DNA of 64,000 nucleotides from the NCBI RefSeq assembly GCF_016656965.1, contig NZ_CP067977.1, positions 2,194,501-2,258,500 on the forward strand. Direction: 5' to 3'. Under the pieces are notes generated by a model, which had not been told where the DNA came from, did not search any database, and saw nothing but the letters and a program-made list of their open reading frames with translations. Below are positions 53,809 to 62,464 of the stretch, piece after piece. How positions within the stretch are numbered: the first letter of the stretch is position 1; each line of letters starts with the position of its first letter. This DNA comes from Brevundimonas vitisensis (GTDB lineage: Bacteria > Pseudomonadota > Alphaproteobacteria > Caulobacterales > Caulobacteraceae). A program made the position numbers and the translations under genes.

Positions 53809-54204
53809 TCAGGCCGGGCGATCCTGCAGCAGGTTCAGCAGCCCCAGCACACTCTTGACCGTGAACCACACCGTCACGAGGAACCACAGGATGACGAACA
53901 GGATCAGGAACGGGATCCCGATCGCAACGAACGAGAAGACCAAGCTGACTGCGATCAGGATCCAAAGGGCCACCGTCCACCAGAAGGTCTGCCAGAACAG
54001 GGCGATCTGGGCATCCAGGTGCTGACGCGCCACGCCCGTCGCCGATCCGCGCGTGGCATAGGCCACGACCAGTCCGACCAGCACCAGGGTGTTGGCGCTG
54101 GGCAGGGACAGCAGATACAGGCCCCAGGCGATCAGGGCGGCGGGCTTGCCTTCGGAATCGTTCGACTGGAAGGACGGTCGGCTGGACGGAGGCAGGTCGG
54201 TCAT
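53809..54204 (-). CDS. DUF4870-like membrane protein
   Basis: 131 residues. Three hydrophobic segments: ALIAWGLYLLSLPSANTLVLV, WWTVALWILIAVSLVFSF and IPFLILFVILWFLVTVWF, with ARQHLDAQIALFWQ between the first and second, as in DUF4870-type proteins. Function unknown. Starts three bases after the related gene at 54208; the two form an operon. Confidence 0.82.
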   Translation of the reverse strand: MTDLPPSSRPSFQSNDSEGKPAALIAWGLYLLSLPSANTLVLVGLVVAYATRGSATGVARQHLDAQIALFWQTFWWTVALWILIAVSLVFSFVAIGIPFLILFVILWFLVTVWFTVKSVLGLLNLLQDRPA

Positions 54205-54207
54205 GGG

Positions 54208-55017
54208 TCAGAACAGCCAGTGTCTGGGGTTGTCGATGGGCCGGTCGGCCTTCAGCCGCCAGACGCCCCAGGCACCGCGGGCCAGGGTCCAGACGGCCAG
54301 AACGAAAAGAACGAAGACCCCCAGGCCGATCACGATCAGGATCACGCCCAACAGGGCCGTGATGGCGGCGGCATAAAGGGTGCGCTGCTGATAGATGAAA
54401 TGGCTTCGGGCCACCGGGTCGCTGGGGCCCTCGCGTCCGAACACGGCCAGCAGGCCGATCGCCGCCGAGACGCCCAGCGTCGGGACGGAGAACAGGATCA
54501 GCGCGTAGACGGAATAGAGACCCATGATGCCCTCGATCGACGCGGTCTTGCGACGCGCCATGGTCTGGACCGGCGCAATGGTGGATTCGGCCTGGCGCAG
54601 CTGTTCACGCCAGCCCGGTTTCAAGTCGGCATCCACCACCGGCAGTACGGCGGCAGTCGGCACCGTCGGGGCCGGGCGCAAATCCAATTCGGGTTCAGGC
54701 TCGCGCGGCGACACGACAGGCTTTGTGGCCACTGTGTCCGGCTCTGCCTCAAGCTTCGGCGCAGGCGGCGGGGACAGGGTGAAGTCGGCCCGGTCGTGAT
54801 CCTCTTGTGCCGCGGCCAGCGGCTCGTGCTCGAGGGGATCGGCCTGCGTCTCCGGGGGATAGTCGATCTCTACGGGCTCGGCCGCCACGCGCACCGGCGC
54901 ACCAGCCAGCGATCCGGGTGTGCTGAAGCCGACCAGATCGTCCAGATCGTGATCCACGCCGGGGGTGGCGTCCTGGGGTTCGGGTTTGGCCATCGACATC
55001 GTGCGGCGCGGCTCCAT
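54208..55017 (-). CDS. DUF4870-like membrane protein with long acidic/proline-rich N-terminus
   Basis: About 269 residues. The first 150 are low-complexity and rich in Glu, Asp and Pro (an unfolded cytoplasmic arm), followed by three hydrophobic segments (LYSVYALILFSVPTLGVSAA, LYAAAITALLGVILIVIG and VFVLFVLAVWTLARG). SDPVARSHFIYQQRTLY matches the middle motif of the following gene, so both are paralogues. The start is uncertain: ATGs at 55017, 54999 and 54993 are possible. Confidence 0.75.
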   Translation of the reverse strand: MEPRRTMSMAKPEPQDATPGVDHDLDDLVGFSTPGSLAGAPVRVAAEPVEIDYPPETQADPLEHEPLAAAQEDHDRADFTLSPPPAPKLEAEPDTVATKPVVSPREPEPELDLRPAPTVPTAAVLPVVDADLKPGWREQLRQAESTIAPVQTMARRKTASIEGIMGLYSVYALILFSVPTLGVSAAIGLLAVFGREGPSDPVARSHFIYQQRTLYAAAITALLGVILIVIGLGVFVLFVLAVWTLARGAWGVWRLKADRPIDNPRHWLF

Positions 55018-55081
55018 CCTGCCCTGACGGGGCAGCCTGCTCAGGGGCGACAATGACGGCCCGGCCTTTCCGGCGCAACCG

Positions 55082-55480
55082 TCAGCGCACGTAACGCAGT
55101 TCGCATCCGGGGGCGACGGCCCCGTCCAGGGCGCCCGGTTTCTCGATCCGGACCGTCACGGCGCGCACCCGCACATCGTCAAGGCAAGCCAGGGCCAGGC
55201 GCTCGGCAAAGGTCTCGACCAGACCGACATGGCCGGAGCGCGCGATGTCGCGGGCCGCCTCCGCAATCGTCTCATAGTTCACGGTATCGGACAGACGATC
55301 GACCGGGGCCGGGCCCAGGTCCAGGGTGACATCGATCACCAGGGTCTGGAACCGCCCCTGTTCATGGTCATGAATGCCGATTCCGGCCTGGATCGACAAT
55401 CCGCGCACGAAGACGATCAGCCCCTCGCGGCGCGGCAGGTCGGCATTCGGAAAAGCGGTCACGGTCGGAAACGGAGCCAT
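55082..55480 (-). CDS. folB: Dihydroneopterin aldolase
   Basis: 132 residues. VRGLSIQAGIGIHDHEQGRFQ, DTVNYETIAEA and LVETFAERLALACL with the conserved Tyr and Glu are FolB features; it cleaves 7,8-dihydroneopterin in folate synthesis or epimerises it. ATG 55480 was chosen over an in-frame upstream start because similarity begins after residue 15 of the shorter form. Ten bases after the SDR gene, so the two are co-transcribed. Confidence 0.93.
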   Translation of the reverse strand: MAPFPTVTAFPNADLPRREGLIVFVRGLSIQAGIGIHDHEQGRFQTLVIDVTLDLGPAPVDRLSDTVNYETIAEAARDIARSGHVGLVETFAERLALACLDDVRVRAVTVRIEKPGALDGAVAPGCELRYVR

Positions 55481-55490
55481 GGGGCGGGGG

Positions 55491-56279
55491 TTACTCCACA
55501 ATGTCGGGTGTGTGCCAGGCCAGGTGCTGGCCGCCATCGACGGCGATCATCTGGCCGGTGACCATGTCGGCATCGACAAGCCACCGTACCGCGCTCGCCA
55601 CGGCCTCGGGACTTCCGGGCTTTTGCAGGAGGGTGCCTGCGGCCTCGGCATCGAAGTCGGCCTGGGTCTGGTGAATCGACGGCAGGGTCGGGCCGGGTGC
55701 CACACCATTGACCCGGATGTGCGGGGCCAGAGCCTGGGCCAGGGTCCGCGTCGCCCACCACAGGCCGGCCCGCGACAGGCTGTAGGAAAAGAATCGGGGA
55801 TCGGGCTTGGCGACCTTCTGGTCCAGAAGGTTGACGATAGAGGACCCGGCGGGGGCCTGGGCGGCAAAGGCCTCCGCCAGCACGATCGGTGCCCGCAGGT
55901 TGGTCTCCATATGCTGGTCCCACAGGCCGCGCTCCAGCCCGCCAACGCGGTCGTCCTGAAACACCGACGCATTGTTGACCAGCAGGGTCAGGGGGCCCAG
56001 GGCCTGGACCGCCGCCGGGACGACGGTCCGCACGGCGGCCTCATCCGACAGGTCGGCCGTGACGGCGGCGGCGCGCCGCCCCAGGGCCTGTATGTCGGCG
56101 ATCAGCGCCTGGGCGTCGGCGGCCCCGCCGCCCTGCGGCTCGCGATGGTGCACGGCGATGTCGAAACCGACCCGCGCCAGTTCCAACGCGATGGCGCGAC
56201 CGATCCGGCGACCCGCTCCGGTGACGAGGGCGACGCCCCGGTCAGAGGCCTCAGTCAACCCGGCCGAACTCGAACGCAT
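55491..56279 (-). CDS. SDR, pteridine reductase (PTR1/FolM)-like, with Arg in place of catalytic Lys
   Basis: 262 residues. The cofactor motif VTGAGRRIGRAIALELARVG fits the TGxxxRxG pattern of pteridine reductases, and NNASVFQDD and IRVNGVAPGPTLPS are also as in PTR1/FolM. The active-site Tyr is in SYSLSRAG, where YxxxK would be expected: the Lys is Arg. It may reduce dihydropterin or dihydrofolate, which fits its operon with folB. The ATG at 56279 overlaps the small gene at 56251 by 29 bases; a TTG at 56258 is the alternative. Confidence 0.85.
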   Translation of the reverse strand: MRSSSAGLTEASDRGVALVTGAGRRIGRAIALELARVGFDIAVHHREPQGGGAADAQALIADIQALGRRAAAVTADLSDEAAVRTVVPAAVQALGPLTLLVNNASVFQDDRVGGLERGLWDQHMETNLRAPIVLAEAFAAQAPAGSSIVNLLDQKVAKPDPRFFSYSLSRAGLWWATRTLAQALAPHIRVNGVAPGPTLPSIHQTQADFDAEAAGTLLQKPGSPEAVASAVRWLVDADMVTGQMIAVDGGQHLAWHTPDIVE

Positions 56280-56331
56280 TGATCGCGGCCAGAACGGCGA
56301 CGAAGCCGAGGATGATGGCGAGAGCCAGCAT
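56251..56331 (-). CDS. Small hydrophobic membrane protein (26 aa)
   Basis: A 26-codon frame MLALAIILGFVAVLAAIN then AFEFGRVD with an AGGAG ribosome site 11 bases before ATG 56331. Nearly all of it is one hydrophobic helix with a short polar C-terminus. Its end overlaps the start of the pteridine-reductase-like SDR, so it may be coupled to it. Similar tiny hydrophobic proteins ending in EFGR-type tails occur in Caulobacterales as far as I know, but no function is assigned. Confidence 0.5.
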   Translation of the reverse strand: MLALAIILGFVAVLAAINAFEFGRVD

Positions 56332-56415
56332 GAGGAGCACTCCTGTTTCAGGGCCGGGCAATAAAGGCCCGGAGCCCGCTGTTCAAGTCGTCGCCTGACA
56401 CCCTATCGTCATCGC

Positions 56416-56889
56416 ATGACCGACTGGCGTGCCCGCATCGAGCCCTTCACCCGTCCGCTCTTCTTCGCCCTGTCACGGGCCACGCGCGGCATGACCCTGG
56501 GCGTCAGGATCGCCGCCGTCGATGAAGGCGGCAGGGTTCTGTTGGTGCGCCACACCTATCTGCCCGGATGGTGGCTGCCCGGCGGCGGCGTGGATCGGGG
56601 CGAAACGACCGATGCAGCGGCGGTGCGTGAACTGCGCGAGGAGACGGGGCTGATCGCCACCGCGCCGCCGCGCCTGATCTCAATCCACTCCAACGAGCGG
56701 TTCTTTCGCGGCGATCATGTCCTGGTCTATCGGGTAGACGCCTTTGAAGCCGGGCCCTCGGACAGCCGGGGTGAAATAGATGCCGTGGAGTGGTTCGATC
56801 CCCTCAACCTGCCCTCGGACGTCAATCGCGGCAGCCGCGATCGCCTGGCCGAGATATTCCAGGGCATCCCGCTCAGCCCCCACTGGTGA
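56416..56889 (+). CDS. NUDIX hydrolase
   Basis: 157 residues. The Nudix box [23 protein letters not shown] has all conserved positions (G-x5-E-x7-REL-x-EE-x-G). An N-terminal 25-residue extension precedes the domain. It would hydrolyse nucleoside diphosphates linked to X; the substrate is unknown. ATG 56416, divergent from the small membrane protein. Confidence 0.92.
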   Translation: MTDWRARIEPFTRPLFFALSRATRGMTLGVRIAAVDEGGRVLLVRHTYLPGWWLPGGGVDRGETTDAAAVRELREETGLIATAPPRLISIHSNERFFRGDHVLVYRVDAFEAGPSDSRGEIDAVEWFDPLNLPSDVNRGSRDRLAEIFQGIPLSPHW

Positions 56890-57009
56890 GGCCACACAAG
56901 GGCGTGATGGCCTGCGCATCGCAGGCAGTGGACGGCTGGTGGTCTTCGGGAGTAGCTACAGAATAACAGCCGGCGCCAATCCAATGCGCGGCCACAGGGA
57001 GTTTCATCG

Positions 57010-59076
57010 ATGTCGCTTCGTCGTCTGGGCCTGACCGCCTCCTTTGCCGCCATGGGCGGTGTTGCCTTTGTTCTGGCCGCCGCGCCCGCCATGGCTCGTG
57101 AAGAAGGGATGTGGACCTTCAACAACTTCCCCATCGCCCTGGTGAACCAGAAATACGGCACCAACATCGACCAGGCCTGGCTGGACAATCTGCGTTCGGC
57201 CTCGGTGCGCCTGAACGGCTGTTCGGCCTCGTTCGTGTCGGGCGAAGGCCTGATCCTGACGAACCACCACTGCGTCCTCAGCTGCGTGCAGGAGCTGTCG
57301 ACGGCTGAGAACGACTATGTCCAGAACGGCTGGATGCCCGCCACGCGCGAGGAAGAAAAGACCTGCCTGGGCCAGACGGCCGAGGTCCTGACCGACATCA
57401 TCGACGTTACCGACCGCGTCCTGGCCGCCGGCCAGGGCCTGACGGGGGCGGAGTTCACCCAGGCCCGCAACGCCGAAACCGCCAAGATCCAGCAGGAAAA
57501 CTGCAATGGCGATCCCAAGCTGACGTGCCAGGTCATCAGCTTCTATCGCGGTGGTCAGTACGCCCTGTACAAGTTCCGCAAATATGACGACGTCCGGTTG
57601 GTCTTCGCGCCCGAGCTTCAGGCGGCCTTCTTCGGCGGCGACCCCGACAACTTCAACTTCCCGCGCTATGCCCTCGATGCCGCCTTCCTGCGCGCCTATG
57701 AGGACGGCAAGCCGGTCGAGACACCGAACCACCTGGTCTGGAACTCGTCGGCTCCGGCCGAGGGCGACGTGACCTTCGTGGTCGGCAACCCCGGCTCGAC
57801 CTCGCGCCTGCTGACCATGAGCCAGCTGGAATGGACCCGCGACCAGCAGCTGCCGATCACCCTGATCCAGGGCTCGGAACTGCGCGGACGCATGCTGGCC
57901 TATGCCGCCACCAGCGCCGAGGCCAAGCGGGTCGCGACCGACCCGATCTTCGGTCTCGAGAACAGCTTCAAGGTCTGGTACGGCCAGAACCAGGCGCTGC
58001 TGGACCCCGCCTTCATGGCCAAGAAGCGTGAAGAAGAGGCCGCCCTGCGCGCCGCCGTCGATGCCGACCCGGCCCTGAAGCAGCGCATCGGCGATCCGTG
58101 GAGCGAGCTGGCCCAGATCCAGTCCGTGGCCCGCGAGCTTTACCTGCCCTACCGCCAGCTGGAGCAGGGGGCGGGCAGCCGCTCGACCCTGTATTCCATC
58201 GGCCGGGCGATCGTCCGCACCGGCAAGGCCCGCGAGGCCGGCCGTGTCAGCGACGCGCAGATGGCTCAGTTCGGCCAGCGCGTCAGTGCCGATCTGCCGA
58301 TCGATGCCGGGCTGGAAGAAGTCTATCTGGGCTTCTGGCTGTCCAAGACCCGCGAATATCTGACGGTCGACAATCCGCAGGTGAAGGCTCTGCTGGGCAA
58401 TGAAAGCCCCGAGGCCCTGGCCGACCGTCTGGTCTCGACGACCCGGCTGGCCGATCCCGCCTTCCGCGCCCAGGTCGCCACCATGACCCCGGCGGAAATG
58501 GCCGCCGCCGATCCTCTGCTGGCCTTCATCCTGGCCAATGACGATGCTGCTGCTGCCATCGGCGCGCGCTGGAACAACGAGGTCACCGCGCCGACCGCTC
58601 AGGCTGCCGAGCGCGTGGCCCAGGCCCGCTTTGCCGTTTACGGGACCAACCAGTATCCGGACGCCACCTTCAGCCTGCGCATCTCCTACGGCCAGGTGCA
58701 GGGCTGGACCTATCGCGGCGTCGAGGTCCCGGCCTTCACCTACATCGGCGGACTCTATGAGCGCGCCACGGGATCGGAGCCGTTCAACCTGGCACCGTCC
58801 TTCGCTGCGGCGGAGGATCGGGTGAACAAGCAGGCGGTCTATAACTTCGTTTCGACCAACGACATCATCGGCGGCAACTCCGGCTCGCCGGTGGTCAATG
58901 CCAAGGGCGAGGTGATCGGTGCCGCCTTCGACGGCAACATCCACTCCCTGGGCGGCAGCTATGGCTATGACGCCGCGCTGAACCGCACGGTAACGGTCTC
59001 GACGGCGGCCATCACCGAGGCGCTGCGGACGGTCTATCGCCAGCCCCATCTGCTGGCCGAACTGGGCGTCGAATAG
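57010..59076 (+). CDS. S46 family dipeptidyl-peptidase (DPP7/DPP11-like)
   Basis: 688 residues with a signal peptide (LTASFAAMGGVAFVLAAAPAMA). Serine-protease catalytic motifs: TNHHC (His86/87), Ser624 in IIGGNSGSPVVN, and a conserved Asp between. The residue 18 after the catalytic Ser is Gly642, matching the Gly of DPP7 (hydrophobic P1) and not the Arg of DPP11 (acidic P1), so broad or hydrophobic dipeptide release is expected. S46 enzymes release N-terminal dipeptides in the periplasm. Followed by a strong hairpin terminator. Specificity is inferred from one position. Confidence 0.94.
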   Translation: MSLRRLGLTASFAAMGGVAFVLAAAPAMAREEGMWTFNNFPIALVNQKYGTNIDQAWLDNLRSASVRLNGCSASFVSGEGLILTNHHCVLSCVQELSTAENDYVQNGWMPATREEEKTCLGQTAEVLTDIIDVTDRVLAAGQGLTGAEFTQARNAETAKIQQENCNGDPKLTCQVISFYRGGQYALYKFRKYDDVRLVFAPELQAAFFGGDPDNFNFPRYALDAAFLRAYEDGKPVETPNHLVWNSSAPAEGDVTFVVGNPGSTSRLLTMSQLEWTRDQQLPITLIQGSELRGRMLAYAATSAEAKRVATDPIFGLENSFKVWYGQNQALLDPAFMAKKREEEAALRAAVDADPALKQRIGDPWSELAQIQSVARELYLPYRQLEQGAGSRSTLYSIGRAIVRTGKAREAGRVSDAQMAQFGQRVSADLPIDAGLEEVYLGFWLSKTREYLTVDNPQVKALLGNESPEALADRLVSTTRLADPAFRAQVATMTPAEMAAADPLLAFILANDDAAAAIGARWNNEVTAPTAQAAERVAQARFAVYGTNQYPDATFSLRISYGQVQGWTYRGVEVPAFTYIGGLYERATGSEPFNLAPSFAAAEDRVNKQAVYNFVSTNDIIGGNSGSPVVNAKGEVIGAAFDGNIHSLGGSYGYDAALNRTVTVSTAAITEALRTVYRQPHLLAELGVE

Positions 59077-59095
59077 GCGTCTGACGACGGGGTCG

Positions 59096-59124
59096 ACCGG
59101 CATCAACCTTTGGTTGATGCCGGT
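59096..59124 (+). terminator. Terminator hairpin after the S46 peptidase gene
   Basis: A perfect 13-base stem ACCGGCATCAACC / GGTTGATGCCGGT with a TTT loop, 20 bases after the stop. Followed by GCCCTTAG and not a long T-run, so it may slow rather than fully stop transcription. Confidence 0.65.
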
Positions 59125-59173
59125 GCCCTTAGTGTTGGCCAGCCGCCCCTGGGCGCTCCGGAGCTTGGCCAGC

Positions 59174-60280
59174 ATGCCCGCGCGAGACTTCGCACCTGCG
59201 GACATTCCTGCGGTCGACGCGCTGCATCGCAGTGTCGGCTGGCCCGTGCGGTCCGCTGCCGGTTGGACATGGTTGCGGCAAAACCCGGCCCAACGCGCCA
59301 CCGGTTCGCCCCTTGGCTATGTGCTGGCCGACGATCAGGACAGACCTGCGGCCTTTCTGGGCAATCTGGTGCAGGGCTTTCGCCAGGGCGAGCGGACCGT
59401 CTATGGCGCGACAGGCTTTTCGCTGATTGTTCCGCCCGAGAAGGCCGGTCGCAGCCGGGGTCTGGTCAAGGCCCTGATGACCCAGCCGGGCATGTTTGCC
59501 CACTATACGTTCAACGCCAATCCGGCGGCGGCGCGCATCTATGACCGGATCGGGCTGGAGCCGTGGCCGGTCGGAACCCATGCCCTGAAGCTGTCCTGGA
59601 TCATTGATCCGCTGGTCTGTGCGGCCGGGCGGGGTCTGAGGCAGATCGACGACCGCTGGCCCGGTCTGACCCCACGTCTGGGCGAGCGGCTGATGAACCG
59701 GCGCCTGGGGCAGGGGCGATCATTGCGCTTGCCCGCCGGGGTCACGGTCCTGACCGATTTGACCGACAGCTCGCCCTATGCCGCCTTCTGGCAGGCTCTG
59801 GTGGCCGAGGGACGGCTGGTCGCCGACCGCAACCCGGCGATGCTGCGCTGGCGTCTGGCGAACCCGGACGTCACGACCGCCCCGCTTGCCCTGATTGGCA
59901 GCCATGGGGGCAGGGTTGTCGGCCATGCCCTGGCTGTCCTGGCCAAGGACAACGCGATTTCCCCGCCTGTGCTGGAGGTCATCGATCTGATCGCTCTGGA
60001 AGGCCACCCGGAGGCGGTGGCGTCCCTGATGCAGGCCATGATTGAGGCTGCGCCGAGCTTGGGTGCCGCCAAGGTCCGATTGCAGGTGGTTTCGCCCCGG
60101 CTGTTGTCACAGCTGGGTGGCTGGGAACGGCGGGCTCGGCGTGAGGGCGGCTGGGGCCATGGGCACGCCACCTTTGCCGCCGATGGCCCGGATCCCGCCG
60201 GCTGGTCGCCGACGCCGCTGGACGGGGATTACCTGATCTGCCTCAGGCCCGTGCCGGTCAGCGGGGCTCGGGTCCTCTGA
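59174..60280 (+). CDS. GNAT-like N-acetyltransferase family protein
   Basis: 368 residues with two GNAT-like halves. N-terminal FAPADIPAVDALHRSVGW and GYVLADDQDRPAAFLGN, then RSRGLVKALMTQPG and FNANPAAARIYDRIGL; the second half repeats this more loosely (VVGHALAVLAKDN). Proteins of this kind are often near cell-envelope or polysaccharide loci (FemAB-like), but no such context is seen. ATG 59174 was preferred because upstream residues lack similarity. Substrate unknown. Confidence 0.78.
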   Translation: MPARDFAPADIPAVDALHRSVGWPVRSAAGWTWLRQNPAQRATGSPLGYVLADDQDRPAAFLGNLVQGFRQGERTVYGATGFSLIVPPEKAGRSRGLVKALMTQPGMFAHYTFNANPAAARIYDRIGLEPWPVGTHALKLSWIIDPLVCAAGRGLRQIDDRWPGLTPRLGERLMNRRLGQGRSLRLPAGVTVLTDLTDSSPYAAFWQALVAEGRLVADRNPAMLRWRLANPDVTTAPLALIGSHGGRVVGHALAVLAKDNAISPPVLEVIDLIALEGHPEAVASLMQAMIEAAPSLGAAKVRLQVVSPRLLSQLGGWERRARREGGWGHGHATFAADGPDPAGWSPTPLDGDYLICLRPVPVSGARVL

Positions 60281-60695
60281 CGGCTCCGGCACGAAGCTCA
60301 TCGCGGATCTCGGCCAGAAGGGCCTCGGTGGGCGTGGGGGCCGGCGGAGCGGCCTGAGGTTCCGCCGCCTGCTGGCGCCGCAGCTTGTTGATCGCCTTGA
60401 CCATCAGAAACACCACGAAGGCGACGATCAGGAACTGAATGACGGTATTGATGAAGGCCCCATACTGGATGGCGACCTCCTCGATTTCGGTGGTGGCGGG
60501 GTTCTCGGGGGCCAGGACCAGCTTCAGCTCCGAGAAATCGACGCGTCCCAGGATCAGGCCGATCGGCGGCATGACCACCTGTTCGACCAGGCTGGTGACG
60601 ATCTTGCCGAAGGCTGCGCCGATGATGACCCCGACGGCCAGATCGACCACATTTCCGCGAGCCGCGAATTCCTTGAACTCGGACAGAAGGCTCAA
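60258..60695 (-). CDS. mscL: Large-conductance mechanosensitive channel MscL
   Basis: 145 residues, two membrane spans: VVDLAVGVIIGAAFGKIVTS and INTVIQFLIVAFVVFLMVKAIN, joined by a periplasmic loop. The N-terminal FKEFAARGN amphipathic helix and the C-terminal bundle are typical. It opens under membrane tension and saves the cell from osmotic shock. Converges with the GNAT-like gene, overlapping it by 23 bases. Confidence 0.96.
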   Translation of the reverse strand: MSLLSEFKEFAARGNVVDLAVGVIIGAAFGKIVTSLVEQVVMPPIGLILGRVDFSELKLVLAPENPATTEIEEVAIQYGAFINTVIQFLIVAFVVFLMVKAINKLRRQQAAEPQAAPPAPTPTEALLAEIRDELRAGAVRGPEPR

Positions 60696-60711
60696 ATCGT
60701 TACTCCAAAAA

Positions 60712-61002
60712 TCAAGCGTCGCCGGACGCGTTTAGGCGCTCGCGCAGTTCCTTGCCGCTCTTGAAGAAGGGGACGGACTTGGCGGGGACGTCAACGGTTT
60801 CGCCGGTGCGCGGGTTGCGTCCAGCGCGCGCCGGACGGCTGCGGACGGAGAAGGCCCCGAAACCGCGCAGCTCGACGCGGCCACCATCGGACAAGGTGTC
60901 CACCATCCGGCCCAGAACGATGTTGACCACCCGTTCGACCTCGGCATGGGTCAGATGGGTGTTCTCGGCCGCCAATTTCTCGATCAGTTCCGATTTGATC
61001 AT
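60712..61002 (-). CDS. ihfB: Integration host factor subunit beta
   Basis: 96 residues, HU/IHF fold. [37 protein letters not shown] and [20 protein letters not shown], with the Pro of the DNA-bending arm, fit IHF-beta. It bends DNA as a heterodimer with IhfA. In many proteobacteria ihfB directly follows rpsA; here a serine-hydrolase gene lies between them. Start ATG 61002; 195-base upstream region. Confidence 0.95.
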   Translation of the reverse strand: MIKSELIEKLAAENTHLTHAEVERVVNIVLGRMVDTLSDGGRVELRGFGAFSVRSRPARAGRNPRTGETVDVPAKSVPFFKSGKELRERLNASGDA

Positions 61003-61194
61003 GTCATGGGCCCCCGCCCTCTATGCCTGTCTCACCAAGCTCGCGGTGCGGCTCCTGACGCGGCCGCGGCACTACCCTAGCCTTCGCCTGCCGGGCGAGA
61101 AAGGGTCCAAAGGTCTATTGACCGGTCAAATCATCCTTAAGTGTCCGATCCCGTACAGTTAAGCTTGGCGCGGGTTCATGCGCAAAGGGAATTT
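61003..61194. promoter_or_regulatory. ihfB upstream region with 12-base palindrome
   Basis: 192 bases between the ihfB start and the serine-hydrolase stop. It holds the perfect palindrome TTGACCGGTCAA (61118-61129), in which TTGACC could be a -35 on the minus strand (no good -10 seen 17 bases later). Function uncertain. Confidence 0.35.
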
Positions 61195-62331
61195 TCAGGA
61201 CAGCAGTCCGTCGCGGATCGCGACCCTCATGGCCTGGACGCGCGCTCCGGCCGGTCCCCCATCGACATTGACGATGGTGGCTACGGTCAGGCCGTTGTCC
61301 GGATAGCTGCCGAGATACGCAGAGAAGCCCTGGATGCCGCCTGAATGGCTGATCAGGGAACGGCCCGCTGCCTCGCCGATCGAGAGGCCCAGCCCATAGC
61401 GTATGGGCGATCCGCCCTGCATCGGCAGGCTGCCGTCCGCCAGGGTGGCCGGTGTAAGCATGCGTGCCAGGGCCGCCGCCGACAGCACCTTCCCGCCCAG
61501 CAGGGCCTGATGCCAGCGGCACAGGTCCGTCGTGGTCGATCGCATCGATCCGGCCGCGCCCGGGTAGGACATGGAGATGAAGGAGGCGTTCTGGAACACA
61601 CCGGGGGCCAGGGTGGGCGTGTAGCCAGAGCCGCGCTGCGCCACGATCTGGGACGCGTCGTCGACAGCGGTGTCGTTCAGACCCAGGGGGGTGAACAGGC
61701 GCTCCTTCATCGCCACGTCATAGCGACGTTCCGACGCCTTCTCGATCACGGCCCCCAACAGGACATAGGCGGTGTTGCTGTAGGCCCAGCCGGTGCCGGG
61801 CTCGAAGGCCTGCAAACCGGGAGATGCCTTCATGATCTCGACCATCTCGGCCATTGATCGGTCCGGCCGGCCAGCCTGGAGAAAGGTGTTCAGGCTGGCG
61901 GCATCGGTATAGTTGCCGAGGCCGGAGGTGTGGTCCAGCATCCGCTCCAGCGTCAGATCGGCCGCTCGCGGGAAATCGGGCAGGAACCGCGACAGCGGAT
62001 CGGTCAGCGACAGCCGGCCTTCAGCCTCCAGCAGCAGAAGCGTCGCTGCGGTGAACTGTTTGGTCAGGGAGCCGATCCGCAGGACGCTGCTCGCCGTCAT
62101 CGGGGTGGCGGTCTCGACATTGGCCTGACCGAAGCCCTGCTGGAACACCACTTCTGCGCCCTGCCTGACGCTGATCTGGAGACCGGGCGTCAGGCCCTCG
62201 GCGATGATTGCCTCACCCATGGCCCGGATGCGGGCCCACAGGTCGCCGGTGTCCTGGACCTGGCGCGCACCCCCGATCAGGGGAGCCGCGGCCAGACCTG
62301 CCAGTCCGAACAATGCCTGCCTGCGATTCAT
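61195..62331 (-). CDS. Exported serine hydrolase (class C beta-lactamase/esterase family)
   Basis: 378 residues. A signal peptide with twin Arg (MNRRQALFGLAGLAAAPL) suggests export by Tat. Catalytic set: Ser-x-x-Lys in SLTK, Tyr-x-Asn in YSN, and the HSGG loop. Such proteins are beta-lactamases, D-aminopeptidases or esterases; the SxxK and YxN order is certain, the substrate is not. It sits between rpsA and ihfB, which is unusual. Confidence 0.9.
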   Translation of the reverse strand: MNRRQALFGLAGLAAAPLIGGARQVQDTGDLWARIRAMGEAIIAEGLTPGLQISVRQGAEVVFQQGFGQANVETATPMTASSVLRIGSLTKQFTAATLLLLEAEGRLSLTDPLSRFLPDFPRAADLTLERMLDHTSGLGNYTDAASLNTFLQAGRPDRSMAEMVEIMKASPGLQAFEPGTGWAYSNTAYVLLGAVIEKASERRYDVAMKERLFTPLGLNDTAVDDASQIVAQRGSGYTPTLAPGVFQNASFISMSYPGAAGSMRSTTTDLCRWHQALLGGKVLSAAALARMLTPATLADGSLPMQGGSPIRYGLGLSIGEAAGRSLISHSGGIQGFSAYLGSYPDNGLTVATIVNVDGGPAGARVQAMRVAIRDGLLS

Positions 62332-62372
62332 GATGTGCCTCCCCGACCAGGTGGCGACCTTAGCCAGCCACA

Positions 62373-62411
62373 GAACAAACAGAAAGGGCGGCCGGATCGC
62401 TCCGGCCGCCC
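62373..62411 (-). terminator. Rho-independent terminator of rpsA
   Basis: On the minus strand the 11-base stem GGGCGGCCGGA / TCCGGCCGCCC with a GCGA loop (62386-62411) is followed by TTTCTGTTTGTT. It lies 53 bases past the rpsA stop and about 42 bases before the serine-hydrolase start. Confidence 0.85.
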
Positions 62412-62464
62412 TCTCCTTCAGGTCATCCGATCAGCGCAAGCCGATCTGGAAGCTTTCCCTCGGA

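Noticed and set aside
56910..56926. GCCTGC-gcatc-GCAGGC hairpin after the NUDIX gene as a terminator
   Set aside because: Stem of six bases, no T-run; too weak to claim.
57004..59301. 765-codon minus-strand frame opposite the S46 peptidase
   Set aside because: Antisense to a clear protease gene with signal peptide and catalytic motifs; high GC removes stops on the other strand. No recognisable domain.
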